Positions 11,401 to 20,261 of a stretch of 64,000 bases of DNA are shown here, piece by piece. The stretch spans positions 682,001-746,000 of the forward strand of contig JAYJMM010000079.1 of assembly GCA_037349105.1 (NCBI GenBank), written 5' to 3'. How positions within the stretch are numbered: position 1 is the stretch's first letter; each line of letters begins with the position of its first letter. The notes under the pieces are model-generated. The model saw nothing but the letters and a program-made list of their open reading frames with translations. It had not been told where the DNA came from and made no database searches. This DNA is from Limnomonas spitsbergensis (Eukaryota; Chlorophyta; Chlorophyceae; Chlamydomonadales). The position numbers and the translations under genes were made by a program.

Positions 11401-14252
11401 GGGGGTAAGCGGCAAATATCATCAACACGGTACTGTCATATTGAGTGCTGACTGCTGACTAGTTAGGGGCGGGTTGTGGGTTGAGGCTGAAATAGTTCTA
11501 GGGGGGGTAAGCGGCAAATATCATCAACACGGTACTGTCATATTGAGTGCTGACTAGTAAGGGGCGGGTTGTGGGTTGATGCTGAAATATTTCTAGTGGG
11601 AGGAAGCGGCAAATATCATCAACACGGTGCTGTCATATTGAGTGCTGACTAGTAAGGGGCGGGTTGTGGGTTGATGCTGAAATAGTTCTAGTGGGAGGAA
11701 GCGGCAAATATCATCAACACAGTGCTGTCATATTGAGTGCTGACTAGTAAGGGGCGGGTTGTGGGTTGATGCTGAAATAGTTCTAGTGGGAGGAAGCGGC
11801 AAATATCATCAACACGGTGCTGTCATATTGAGTGCTGACTAGTAAGGGGCGGGTTGTGGGTTGATGCTGAAATAGTTCTAGTGGGAGGAAGCGGCAAATA
11901 TCATCAACACGGTGCTGTCATATTGAGTGCTGACTGCTGACTAGTTAGGGGCGGGTTGTGGGTTGTGGCTGAAATAGTTCTAGGGGGGGTAAGCGGCAAA
12001 TATCATCAACACGGTACTGTCATATTGAGTGCTGACTGCTGACTAGTTAGGGGCGGGTTGTGGGTTGAGGCTGAAATAGTTCTAGGGGGGGTAAGCGGCA
12101 AATATCATCAACACGGTACTGTCATATTGAGTGCTGACTAGTAAGGGGCGGGTTGTGGGTTGATGCTGAAATAGTTCTAGGGGGGGTAAGCGGCAAATAT
12201 CATCAACACGGTACTGTCATATTGAGTGCTGACTGCTGACTAGTTAGGGGCGGGTTGTGGGTTGAGGCTGAAATAGTTCTAGGGGGGGTAAGCGGCAAAT
12301 ATCATCAACACGGTACTGTCATATTGAGTGCTGACTGCTGACTAGTTAGGGGCGGGTTGTGGGTTGAGGCTGAAGTAGTTTTAGGGGGGACGCGGCGAAT
12401 ATCATCATCGACACGGTGCTGTCACATTGAGTGCTGACTAATAATTCGTAAATTACTTACAACTCTCAACTCGTCCCCCGGTGAGTGGGGGGCAAGTTGA
12501 GAGATGTGGCTGAAAGGTTGGGGAGGGGGATAGCGGTCAGCATCATCAACGGGGCACTGCCGCTTTGAGGTTGTGTGTGTGGGGGTGATTGAGAGAGGTT
12601 GAGGACTGTTCCCAATTACTGGTAGGAGAATCAGCGGAAGCCTGTGAGGCATTGTAGTGTTTTGAAGAGGGCTCAGTGGCAAACGTAATTGATAACGGGC
12701 TATTTCAGTGAGCCTGGGGGGGGACGGGGGGGGGGCGGGGAAACCTAGATACGCCAGGCAGAGATGTGGATGAGAAAAACAGGTATGGCTGTGGAGGCAG
12801 GTATATGTTACTCTTTCTCCCGGGCTGTGGCACCATGTGTGAGTTACTCTTCCCCCCCGGCCTTTGCGACAGTTGTATGTTACTCTTTCTCCCGGCTGTG
12901 GCGACAGGTGGGGGGGACTCTTCCTCCCGGGCTGAGGTGGCACATATAACTTGATCTTTCTCCCCGGCTGGATGGGACCGGTTGATGTTACTCTTTCTCC
13001 TGGGATGTAGTGGCAGATGAAGTTAATCTTCATCATCAGCCGAGTGCAGGTGTGGGTTACCCTTTCTCACGGGCTGTGGTGACAGATGTAAGTTACACAT
13101 TCCGACCGTGGTGGTAGGTATATGTTACTCTCTCTCCCCTAGGAGATTCAGGCTGTAGCGGTATCAATACCTTGACTGAAGGCCTAAGCTAGGGGATGTC
13201 TGGGTGGGTTTAGGTGGGTTGAGAGCAGTAATATTTTCGTCATATTCTGGCATAAATTAAATTTCACGGGTGTGATAAATGAAAACCTGAGGGCTGAGGC
13301 TTCCTCTTTATTAAGTGAGCCTCAGTGAATGGGTTTGGTTCCTGGTTGAAGGCTGAATTTGAAATTTAAATTGAAGCTAAATGCCAACCTCATGCACTTT
13401 CTTTGTGACTTCGATTCGGATAACGTCAAATCTTGTCATGTGGAGCGTTCTTCAGTGGTAGTGGCAGTGGCCAGTGTGGCCTTCCTGATGCTGGCCGCGG
13501 CTTCTATAGCCGCTGGCCACACTGACCACTGCAACCTCTGCACCACTGCACAAGCATAGCCGCGGCCAGTTCTTCAGTGGTTCAGTGGTGGCCGCAGTTC
13601 AGTTCTTCAGTGGTTCAGTGGTTCAGTGGTGGTGGCTCCCATAGCCGCTGGCTCCCCCAGTCTCATCGCTACTTCAATTACGGCTGTTCTTCCTGACTGC
13701 CCCTCCCAGAAACGCCACCCCACTTATTTTGCGACCTCGATTTGGAAACATTTCTGTTATATATAAATATGGAGCGTTCTTGTTCCAGGTCGAACCTCCC
13801 GGAAATGCCGCCGGAGAACTATCAGAAGATGAAGGAAAGTGGCACTAGAGGCTGCTAAACCCTTAGCCCCAACCCACTTCGTCTGTACGGTAACCTCGAT
13901 TCCGAGTATGCCAAATCTTGTCATATGTAAATATTGAGCATTCTTGTCTTCTTGTTTCAGGCTGCCCCTCCCGGAAATGCCGCCAGAGTACTACCAGAAG
14001 ATGGAGGAAGCCATGGCCTTAGAGGCTGCTAAAGCACAACCTCGGCCTCAGAGGGGACGCTCCAGAACCCCCGGCATCGCTGCAGCCAGCGTGGCTGAGG
14101 CCAATGGTGCTACGGGCGCCAACGCTGCTGCTCCTGCTGCTGCTGCTGCTGCTACTACTGCTGCCGCTGGCACGTCTGGGGGTACGGCGGCGGCTGGCAG
14201 GGTGCCTGAGGCGGGGCGCGTGGCGGCCTTGAAGCGGGGCCGGGATTCTTGA
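5476..14252 (+). CDS. MED6: Mediator of RNA polymerase II transcription subunit 6
   Basis: MED6 is a head-module subunit of Mediator, the nuclear co-activator that bridges transcription factors and RNA polymerase II. Exons: 5476-5678, 8196-8397, 9052-9132, 10445-10773, 13961-14252; GT-AG introns, phases 2, 0, 0 and 2 all agree, total 1107 bases (368 aa). Start is the ATG at 5476, opening MSVPQAVIDSAT. Family hallmarks in order: the SPFFDRASNNS block near residue 45 (compare NPFYDRTCNNE in animals), GIEYIVELEQAPNLFVIRKQ near residues 73-92, AYYYILDKIVYQAPTLHA near 124-141, and a C-terminal helix plus LPLPEMPPEYYQK, which resembles the plant MED6 C-terminus. A low-complexity insert (GGGAGG) interrupts the conserved core. 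Residues after about 190 are Q- and A-rich with a basic ALKRGRDS end. Every intron is inflated by repeats, and introns 1-4 contain copies of neighbouring exon edges. The exon model is inferred by homology and phase; no transcript was seen. Confidence 0.9.
5690..6060. repeat. Degenerate GGGGCATGGGG-type repeat, MED6 intron 1
   Basis: Short G-rich words around GGGGCATGAGG and GCATGGCAGATG recur irregularly just after the exon 1 donor. No conserved unit length. The rest of intron 1 from 6130 to 7140 is unique sequence in which I see no gene. Confidence 0.7.
7140..8195 (+). repeat. MED6 intron 1: tandem copies of the exon 2 acceptor edge
   Basis: Four near-perfect ~115-base units, with exon-like words starting at 7751, 7866, 7979 and 8094, precede the true exon 2 (word at 8209). 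Each unit holds the pyrimidine tract, a CAG-type acceptor, and about 57 bases of exon 2 up to the Asn-Leu-Phe-Val-Ile codons, then jumps back into intron sequence. Three older units near 7321, 7441 and 7556 keep only fragments such as GAGTACATTGTGGAGCAGG. The copies lack a proper donor, so they look like false exon starts. The surrounding sequence is CT-rich. Confidence 0.92.
8455..8645 (+). repeat. MED6 intron 2: decayed copies of the exon 2 donor edge
   Basis: Around 8460-8510 a stretch ending GACATGATCGTGTATGTGGT mirrors the end of exon 2 (GATAAGATCGTGTATCAGGT). A shorter remnant, CGTCGTGTATCAGTTGTAGG, follows near 8625. Both lie just downstream of the real donor at 8398. Confidence 0.7.
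8697..8787 (-). mobile_element. Element A copy inside MED6 intron 2
   Basis: Complete element A on the - strand, opposite to the gene, with a degenerate AAGAAAGAAGGAAAGAAAG tail and the GCGCCGTTACC end. No convincing flanking duplication. Confidence 0.8.
9170..9600 (+). repeat. MED6 intron 3: copies of the exon 3 donor edge
   Basis: The end of exon 3 (AAGAAGGCTTTTCCCGGCTGAAG, then GTGGGCATGG) is followed by six related units near 9180, 9252, 9345, 9402, 9485 and 9560. Each has a GAGGGCTTC..CAGGCT core and a CACTCTAGACACTGAGC-like spacer. The first keeps GTGGGCATGGTGTGCAATAG; later ones drift. They begin right after the real donor at 9133. Confidence 0.85.
9600..10200. other. MED6 intron 3, largely anonymous
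   Basis: Holds a short segment at about 9905-10005 (GTTAAGGGGACCGCGTAAG ... GAGTAAGAGTGACGGACTTC) that recurs near 46090-46185 and, more weakly, near 18210. Otherwise I see no gene or repeat. Confidence 0.6.
10200..10444 (+). repeat. MED6 intron 3: copies of the exon 4 acceptor edge
   Basis: Three clear units of about 60-70 bases, at 10260, 10316 and 10385, carry a CAGAAAGATCTAGATCTGCT-type word, i.e. acceptor plus the first codons of exon 4. A weaker unit lies near 10200. The real acceptor ends at 10444. The copies contain AGATCTAGATCT, a short palindrome not fully kept in the true exon. Confidence 0.88.
10774..12715 (+). repeat. MED6 intron 4: ~19 copies of the exon 4 donor edge
   Basis: The exon 4 end, encoding KAANIIDTVLSR and followed by GTGAGTGCT, is repeated with a period near 95-105 bases from about 10840 to 12425, with decayed traces at 12540 and 12690. 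Typical copies read AAATATCATCAACACGG, TGCTGTCATATTGAGTGCTG. The splice GT has become TT in most (ATTGAGTGCT instead of GGTGAGTGCT). Some early copies read CAGTGAGT. A sub-block with an extra GCTGACT is amplified as a higher-order repeat from about 11420 onward. Confidence 0.95.
12770..13140. repeat. Degenerate ~60-bp repeat in MED6 intron 4
   Basis: About seven loose units share GTTACTCTTTCTCCCGGGCT and a GTGGCGACAGGT-like spacer. Pyrimidine-rich on the + strand. No open frame of interest. I cannot tie this one to an exon edge. Confidence 0.75.
13395..13960 (+). repeat. MED6 intron 4: copies of the exon 5 acceptor edge
   Basis: Two older units, at about 13397-13455 and 13735-13860, resemble the 13890-13960 stretch before exon 5 (CGATTCCGAGTATGCCAAATC, then TTGAGCATTCTTG). 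The second also includes an exon 5 copy: CTCCCGGAAATGCCGCCGGA, then AACTATCAGAAGATG, with a frameshift soon after. Between them (13450-13640) lies a CAGTGGTTCAGTGG-type local repeat with inverted CCGCTGGCCACACTG words. Confidence 0.85.
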
Positions 14253-14337
14253 GGGCAGGCCTCGAAAATATATGTGTTCGTAGTAAGGAGAGGGGAAGAG
14301 AACTGCGCCCGCAGGGGGTTGAGGCAGTGTTTCTTTT

Positions 14338-14490
14338 TATGGCCACGAGGCTACCTTCGGCAGGCTGCCCCGCGGCTGCCAAAGGCTTGATTGGGACCAA
14401 ACTTGAACTGGCCTCTGACTGATCGCCAAAGCAACATAGCTGGCCACAAATGGGGCTTCCGGCCAGAGTTTGCATTGTAGCTGACATGTA
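14338..14490 (-). repeat. Element D copy (dispersed ~150-bp repeat)
   Basis: Contains GGCAGGCTGCCCCGCGGCTG, GATTGGGACCAAACTTG, CTGGCCACAAATGGGGC and TAGCTGACATGTAGCT. The same ordered words occur near 40895-41050 (same orientation) and, inverted, near 43885-44070 and 50045-50185. A TGTAA word at 14519 just beyond could serve as the MED6 poly(A) signal, as in other green algae; this is a weak inference. Confidence 0.7.
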
Positions 14491-14899
14491 GCTTAGTCAC
14501 GGAAAAAAGTGACAAAAATGTAACTGGTGTGAGGAGGGAAGAGCGCATGCCTAAGAGACATGCAGTTTCTCCGGATCAGGCTGGGCTGCGTTTTTATTTG
14601 AATTTCACAGGATTTCTTCGGGAGTTTTTTAATGCCAAGGGGGAACAGGTCCAGGTCAGGCTGCGTCTTCGTATTCTGGCTATCTCTGGTAGGTGTTTTG
14701 TATTGGAGGGACGATAAATTTGAAATTGAATGAATCGGAATTTTGAAATTGAAAGAATCGGAAATTTGAAATTGCAAGAAACGGGAAATTTGAAAGAATC
14801 CGAAACCTGTGCTTCATGGACATGTCTGTCTCTGATCAAAGTCAAGGATATGACACTGCTGGACCATGCTTTGATCAAAATACGCAGGCTAGAGCATGT

Positions 14900-14964
14900 C
14901 AATGACGTTACATCTCTGGGCCCTTCTCAAAGAGGCTCGGCCGCGTGGGCGCCTAACTTAAGGG
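14900..14964 (+). mobile_element. Element B copy with target-site duplication
   Basis: A 65-base unit starting CAATGACGTTACATCTC and ending CTAACTTAAGGG, flanked by a perfect 10-base direct repeat TAGAGCATGT (14890-14899 and 14965-14974). This defines both ends of the short form of the element. The region 14500-14890 holds only AT-rich GAAATTTGAAATTG-type simple sequence and 14975-15330 shows nothing recognisable. Confidence 0.85.
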
Positions 14965-15329
14965 TAGAGCATGTGTTGCTTCAAGGTGATGGTTGCCTCT
15001 CATCCAAATATGGAAGGGTCCTTTCGTAACCTTCGAACGGGGAAAGACATTTCCACCACGCATTTGACCGTGGTGAGGAAAGGTATTGAATATTGAGTTT
15101 GTAATACCCGCACATCTGTTTTGTAGATAAATATCCTCTGAACTAGTCCTAGGTGTAAATTTGTGCTTATCCCAATCAAGATTTTGTCTCTGTAGATTTG
15201 AACATCCCCATTCTGCAATTTGGGGGCATCTTCAGAATTCTTGAACTCCCAACATTCTGATCACAGCTAATTTTTATCACACAAGCCTCCTTGTGTATTT
15301 GCACTAAACGGAAGGTGCTTGCCGACGTA

Positions 15330-15378
15330 GCCGAGCTTTATTTAAGCAGGGCCCAGAGGTGTAACGTCATTATCGATA
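15330..15378 (-). mobile_element. Element B remnant
   Basis: Inverted fragment with GCCGAGCTTTATTTAAGCAG then GGCCCAGAGGTGTAACGTC. It marks the left side of the gag-like region. Confidence 0.6.
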
Positions 15379-15578
15379 TCAGACCTTGGCCCTACCTGTA
15401 AAAGTCTTAGGCCACTAGGGGACAGGAGCTTTTAATATCTACAGACGGACTCACTGGTGCTAATAGACGGAGAGTCCGGAGGGTTGAAGCGGCAGAGTCG
15501 AGTACTTTAGTCAGACAGGCTGTCGCACCATAAAGCAGTAAACGTGCTAATATGGTAAATACCGTAAACTCCGGTCAG

Positions 15579-15603
15579 GACACCTTAGAGAGGTGTCCTC
15601 TAC
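15579..15603. other. Perfect short inverted repeat (hairpin)
   Basis: AGGACACCT and AGGTGTCCT are separated by five bases, giving a 9-bp perfect stem. It lies just beyond the 3' end of the gag-like frame and may be part of the element's terminus or a transcript-end structure. Confidence 0.6.
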
Positions 15604-15630
15604 TCACAAACACGGTACATCACCGTACAC

Positions 15631-17295
15631 TCATGCTCCTTGTACTTCAGACAAGAGTGTGTTAACAAGATAACTATAACTGGAAGTCCCTAACTGGATG
15701 TCTCTGCCTGGAAGTCTCCGTCTCGTGGGTACCGCCCCTACTACTTTACTTGACTTTACTTGGCTTGGCTCGCTGCTGACCTCGAAGGCCTCTGATCTGA
15801 GTGTTGGGGTTGGCGCGGCTCTTGCCTGCTGCTGCCACCTTTGCACCTCCCTGAGCTCCTCCGGCCGCTGCACTGCTGTTTCAAATCCTTCCCATGCCTG
15901 GTCCTCCTCCTCTTCTGGCTCGGATCCAGGTTCCACCTGATTTCCTGTTACCTCGTTGCACCACTCGTCTGCGAAGGCCTTAACAGCCAGTGCTGCTTCG
16001 CGTCCCGCCCTTCCCTTGGACACCTGTCCAAGGGCAGCTAACAGCGTTGCCCTGTCCTGCCCTGTGTGGGGGATACCCAGCATGGCCTTTGTTGCCCATC
16101 CCCGCAGATGATGGGCCTTGAACTCCTCAATAGCTGTGACCTGGTCCTGGAAATGCAAGAACGTCCTGGAGCAAACTTGCTTCCACAGGTCCGTTGCCCA
16201 CTGCAAAATTCCTGCCCAACCGATCGGCTGCATCTGTCCTTCTGACTCCTTTTCGCCGCACACTGCTCCCCCAGCCCCGGAACGCTCTGGCTCACTAGGG
16301 CTGGTATCCTGCGCTCTTGATGGATCGTGAAAAAATCCTCGCAGGATTTCCTTGTGGCTGTCGTCTCTCTGCATCTGGCTGCTAGATCCCTCCTTGGATT
16401 TCTGCACAGGTCTGCCCACACTGGGCGGAAACCTGGACAGCGGCATCCCCAAGACTGTGGATCCAGCTCCTCTTCTAACCAGCATCCTGCGCGGTCGCAG
16501 CTGCTGCCTTGGACGCAGTCCTGCCTTAGACTGCTGCCCCTTCTCTTCTTGAACTGGGTCTGACAGTTCTTCCTCGGATATTTGGTCAGCCCAAGGCTTT
16601 CCTACCGGCACAGCTGATTTTTTCCCTTTCCTTGCCGACCTGCGAGCTCTGCCTGCCCGCTGCTGGCTGGAGCTCAGCTTCCTCGTGTTTGACCCCTGCA
16701 GGCACACTCCTGGCCTCCATTTTCTCTGCTTTCATTCGCGGTTTGTCTGGGCAGGCTTTATCACAGCCTGCAACCCTTTTGGTGCTGCGGCTTCCTTGGC
16801 CCTTTGATCCGGCTGGCTGGGTTCGTCTTTGACCCGTTGTGCGGCCCTGGCCTCCCTGGGCGGATTCTGCTGGGGCGTGGCTTCAGGCTCGCAGTTCTGC
16901 CGCGTGTCACAGCTCTGGGAAACTTCCATTGCTTGATCCAAAATCAGCTCTGGTGTTCCCGCCTGAGTCTGCCACTGCTCGAACTCCAGGCTGCCCCTGA
17001 AATCGGCGGGCACCGGACCTCCTCGGCCGATGCCTTTACGCGTCACTAGTGCTGAGCCGTCTGCATGCGCCCCTGCCTCTCTGGGCGGTACGCGGCCCGG
17101 TTCTGGCACCTTGCTGTCTCCTGCGGGCGGTTCCACTGGCCCTGCCAGCTTCGCCGCCACCAACAGGGCTTCTGCAGCGTGCTCATCACTAGCTTCCATC
17201 AGGTTTACACCCGGCTCCAGCCCCCTCAGACGCCCACTTCTCCGTTGGGCGTCAGGGTGCTGGTGCCTATCGGGATTTAGATCTATGTCTGTCAT
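15631..17295 (-). pseudogene. Gag-like or unknown ORF, interrupted by one in-frame stop
   Basis: On the - strand an ORF starts with MTDIDLNPDRHQHPDAQRRS at 17295 and reaches a TGA near 16732. The same frame then continues without a shift to a stop at 15631, for about 554 codons in all. The N-terminal third is Pro/Ala/Glu-rich. The middle is very basic (RAGRARRSARKGKKS). The C-terminal part looks helical, with LWKQVCSRTFLHFQDQV and ADEWCNEV, then an acidic EPEEEEDQAWEG patch. I recognise no reverse transcriptase, integrase or transposase motif. Its size, isolation among repeats and single nonsense codon suit a gag-like protein of a non-autonomous retroelement or an uncharacterised host gene. 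Selenocysteine or readthrough at the TGA cannot be excluded. Confidence 0.45.
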
Positions 17296-17299
17296 TCCT

Positions 17300-19500
17300 T
17301 ATAGGCAATTAACGAACCGCACGGTCCTGCAAGCGTGCTGGCGACACTCCCTACAAGATCTGCTAACGCTAGGCTTCTGCCCCCTTGTTCCTACTGCAAT
17401 CTGGTGAGGGCTTGCAAGTCAAGATCGGATGGCAGGTACAGCACTATGCAGGAAAGGCCTCGCCTTCCTGCTTTTCTGCTTACTAGTTTCAATCTGGCGG
17501 AATCCTCCTTCGCCCTTTCAGTTCTTCCCACCTTGCTGGCTGGGCTGCTTCTAGATGTCTCACGTCCTGCATGGATGTCACACGCCCCGCGTGGTTGTTG
17601 CCTTTTGCGTAGTGTCCGCTCAGCTCTGCGTTCCTGCGGGGATCCTTTGGCACACCCACAAGATTTCAACCTTGGATGTTCTATCCACAAGTTCACTTCT
17701 GTCAATGATGAAAGATTGGATCCACCTGATCACAATCTGCAGTCACACAGGAAATTATCTGCTGGGTGTATAAATCCACAGCCAGATCTTCAAGCCACTC
17801 CTGGACTCAACACTAAGCTGCCACGCTCAGTGATTCTCAGGGTTTAACTTGGCAATCTCTCTCTGGAGATTACCACAGCAAAGTGCAGTTCAAACGCTGT
17901 CCAAGGTCGTTTGCATGCAAACAAATTTCCAATTTCGCTGCACAAGCACCTTTAGCAGGAATTGGCAAATCAAGCTGATCAGGCTAAATCCACTTCGTCC
18001 CTTTCTAAAGGACACGCGATGTGCGCTTCAGGTCCGTGGCGGACTTCTTTCCTCACGGCAGTGATGGACGCCTACGGGCAGGCTCAGTGATTCTTCACTG
18101 GCTGCGAGTGCTCAGCGAGTTAAGCAGCTGATTGGCTATTTGTATGTATAACAATTGACTAAGGCAGCTTAGGCCTTCTGGCCGTCTGGGCGCGATCCAG
18201 CTGGGCTATGTTAAGGGGCACTTACCGCGCGACTCGCGGTGAGAGTGACGGGACGTAGACTGCGTACTTCTTCTTCGGCAGGGTCTCGGCTCTCTTACTG
18301 TGGTACTTGTCTCCAGCTATCTCAGCTGAGGCTGAGCTAGTCTTGACTCGGGTTAAGGTACTGACTTAAGTGAAAGCTGCAGGTCTCGAAGACGGCCGGT
18401 GCTTGTTACAAATAGAGGTCTGTCCTTTAGAAAGGGACGAAGTAACTAGCTTAGGCAATTGCCGGGATACAGGGACTCGGCAAGCCCAATTCAGAGTACG
18501 GTAGAACCTGTCAAATCTCCCTGCGTAAGCGGGTTTCTAGGTCTCAGTTCAAATCCGGAGACTCCGCAGAGAAGCTGCGGAGTCACCGAGGCCGCTAACT
18601 GCGGTCTAAACGGTTCTGTCACGTATACGGTAATATACTGTGACAAGGCGTCAGAAGGGCTCTGATGGGAATGGACTGGACTAGAGATTTATAGTGGCAC
18701 AGTCAGGTATTGAGCCTGATGGATTGATCTCGTCTGAGACTTGCCGATTACTAGCAGAGCTTCGATTTAATATGGAAGGTTGCAGGGTTAACCGGTGAGG
18801 GTTCTGGTCTCGGAGGTGGCCCTGTAACTTCCTTAGAGACGCAGAAGCGACGCTAGCGGGAATGTTGCAGGTAATTCTGGGCTAGGGGTTACGTGACTGC
18901 TACACACCTTCCCCCCTGGCTGCGTGCCGAGCGCGGTGAAAGGTGAGTAACACAAGACTTGATGAGTTAGTTAGACTGTTGCAGAGTGTCAAAGAAATCT
19001 CAACAGGAAATTTCTGGTCCAGAAAAATTAATTCTGCTGGGCATAACTGAATACTAGACTGTGCGGACTAGGAAGAAATTTAATTGTCTAGACTAGACTG
19101 GATTGGACAAGTAAGAAATTTAATTCTCTGGCTTTAGACGAGACTGGACTGGGCAAGGAACAAGATAATGAAGAATCATCTGGATGTAGATGAGACTGGA
19201 CTGGGCAAGGAGCAAGAGAAATCAGAAATTTAATTCTCTGGATTGGAACAAGACAAGTGACAGGATTGGAACTAGTGTCTAGGCTGGTACGAATTAAATT
19301 TAAGGACTAGGATGGACAGTGAAATTTTAATTTCCTGGAATTGGTACTGGACCTGGAAAACATTAATTCTCTGGAACTAGGAACAGGACAGGTTTTAAGA
19401 GTCAGATCTCGATCTGGGACCTGCAGGGGTAACTGGTCACTCAAAAAGTTTCTGGGCAACAAGGAGTAATTCAGGAGCGAGGTTCTTGAGTGGCTACCAC
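17300..19500. other. Upstream flank of the gag-like ORF, no gene seen
   Basis: GC-moderate, mostly unique sequence that may be the 5' part of the same element. A perfect 10-bp hairpin (GACTCCGCAG / CTGCGGAGTC) lies at 18561-18585. Between about 18950 and 19420 there are loose GACTGGACTGGGCAAGGA / AATTTAATTCTCTGG repeats. I could not find matching long terminal repeats at 15.4 and 18-19 kb. Confidence 0.5.
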
Positions 19501-19510
19501 GAATTGTGAG

Positions 19511-20198
19511 TACCGTAAAACCACTTAAGCTCCGCGCACCCCCAAAAAAAAGAATTTAATTTTCGGCCGCGCACCCCAAAAAGAATTTAAAAAACGGTCG
19601 CGCAGCGACGAAATTTTAATTTAATTTAACGCCGCGCAGCACGAAATTTAATTAAACATCGCGCATCACTGGAAATAATTAAAATTTTCGTCCGCGCAGC
19701 ACTTTCAGCCAGTACAGACAAGCTCAGTTACAACTTCGTTTGATGTTTGCAGGACCCGCATACCGTAGTCGTCATCCCCCTCCTCCGCCGATTCCTAGCC
19801 TCAGGAAATGTGTGGCTATTTGGGCCCGGGGGGCTCAGTGGTACTACGTAATCTAGCAGTCCACCCTGAGGTCTGCAGTTCGAATCCTGTCAATGTTCAG
19901 CACTTTCAGCCAATAGTGCTCATCTGAGTCATCAGTAGTGTTACCATGCAGGGCTATTTGGGCACACTTGACAAGGATGCCTGAACGGATGTCGAATCAA
20001 ACAGTCGCGCGCTAGCGCGCAAAATTTTTGTAAAATGTGCTGTTTTTAATTCATACCGCGCACCCCCAAAATAATTGTTTGGGCACCTGACTGACACGTC
20101 GCGCAGCGGCAATTTTTGAATTAATATTAGCGCGCAGCCATGTCCGCGCACCCCAATAATTATTTAATTACGAGCGGAGCTAAAGTGGTTCTACGGTA
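19511..20198. mobile_element. TIR element (MITE-like), ~690 bp
   Basis: Bounded by a 25-base inverted repeat with two mismatches: TACCGTAAAACCACTTAAGC.. at 19511 and its complement ending GTGGTTCTACGGTA at 20198. The interior alternates AT-rich AATTTAATT blocks with CGCGCA words (CCGCGCAGCA, CGCGCACCCC) at roughly 30-base intervals, quite unlike the flanks. No transposase frame. No clear target-site duplication. A DNA-transposon-derived non-autonomous element is the best guess. Confidence 0.65.
19836..19905 (+). other. tRNA-like sequence inside the TIR element
   Basis: A GGCTCAGTGGTACTACG word (box A-like) is followed about 45 bases later by GCAGTTCGAATCCTG (box B-like). The T-arm does not form a full 5-bp stem and the acceptor stem is absent, so this is not a working tRNA. 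It could be a tRNA-derived fragment or a chance match. Confidence 0.3.
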
Positions 20199-20261
20199 TT
20201 ATCGTTGCCAAGCCACTTGATTAGCACTTGTTTGACTCGTTTCTTTCCAACTCGTCGAATA

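Noticed and set aside
18530..18560. Second tRNA-like B box (CAGTTCAAATCCGG)
   Set aside because: No box A at the right distance and no cloverleaf.
19836..19905. Functional tRNA gene
   Set aside because: Box A/B-like words are present but no acceptor stem or proper T-arm can be drawn.
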